NCBI GenBank assembly: GCA_964567845.1
Contig: CAZMOG010000102.1
Coordinates: 1-5,313, forward strand
Reading direction: 5' to 3'
DNA from: RGIG9079 sp964567845
GTDB lineage: Bacteria; Bacteroidota; Bacteroidia; Bacteroidales; Marinifilaceae
DNA: 5,313 nucleotides
Numbering within the stretch: the first letter of the stretch is position 1; each line of letters starts with the position of its first letter. A program made the translations under genes and the position numbers. The notes beneath the pieces are model-generated. The model had not been told where the DNA came from. It did not search any database and worked only from the letters and a program-made list of their open reading frames with translations. This document shows, piece by piece, positions 5,272 to 5,313 of the stretch.

Positions 5272-5313
5272 GAGACTGAATTAGATAAATACCGCTTTCA
5301 AGTCCCCCTTATT

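Noticed and set aside
5280..5313. Possible 3' end of a minus-strand gene (AATAAGGGGGACTTGAAAGC ... TAA)
   Set aside because: Only about ten codons are visible with no recognisable protein, and the G/C run next to a repeat cluster fits a non-coding element better.
1..5313. CRISPR arrays, transposases, tRNA or rRNA genes
   Set aside because: No regularly spaced repeats, transposase motifs, inverted-repeat ends, or tRNA/rRNA-like sequences were seen.

Overview
The window looks like a piece of a Bacteroidales (phylum Bacteroidota) chromosome. Three things point there: promoters of the Bacteroides type (TAnnTTTG -7 boxes, in some cases with a TTG about 19-21 nt upstream); poor or absent Shine-Dalgarno sequences; and protein families typical of this group, including a BF3164/TolB-like propeller lipoprotein, an NVEALA-like peptide, and signal peptides ending in A|Q or in a lipobox.

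Layout: (1) 1-67, minus strand: the first 22 codons of pyruvate, phosphate dikinase (ppdK), cut by the window edge. (2) 68-339: a divergent intergenic region with a minus-strand promoter for ppdK (134-141) and a plus-strand promoter (280-309) for the next operon. (3) 340-3533, plus strand: a tightly packed, AT-rich four-gene operon of exported proteins. In order these are a membrane-anchored thioredoxin-fold protein with a CIPC site, a small cysteine-rich NVEALA-like secreted peptide, a six-bladed beta-propeller lipoprotein, and a secreted protein of about 390 aa that starts with a TonB-box-like DEVVVKG segment. The reading frames overlap by 4 nt and 17 nt and are then separated by 2 nt, so they are almost certainly co-transcribed. 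(4) 3601-4536: a cytosolic radical SAM protein of the TIGR01212/YhcC/YtqA family with its own promoter. (5) 4579-5238: a protein with an uncharacterised helical N-terminus and a C-terminal ACT-like domain, also with its own promoter. (6) 5239-5313: an intergenic tail with a short direct-repeat cluster (AGTTAGGAGT units), open at the window edge.

The four-gene operon is the interesting part. It combines a peptide with five cysteines after its export segment, a thiol-disulfide type protein, a probably lipid-anchored propeller and a secreted TonB-box-like protein. Every exported product downstream of the redoxin is rich in cysteine. A working inference is an envelope system in which the redoxin acts on cysteines of the peptide and/or its partners. 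No function has been assigned with certainty to this kind of locus, and none is claimed here. The two downstream genes are more GC-rich, cytosolic and probably core genome, so the operon looks like an accessory module beside housekeeping genes.
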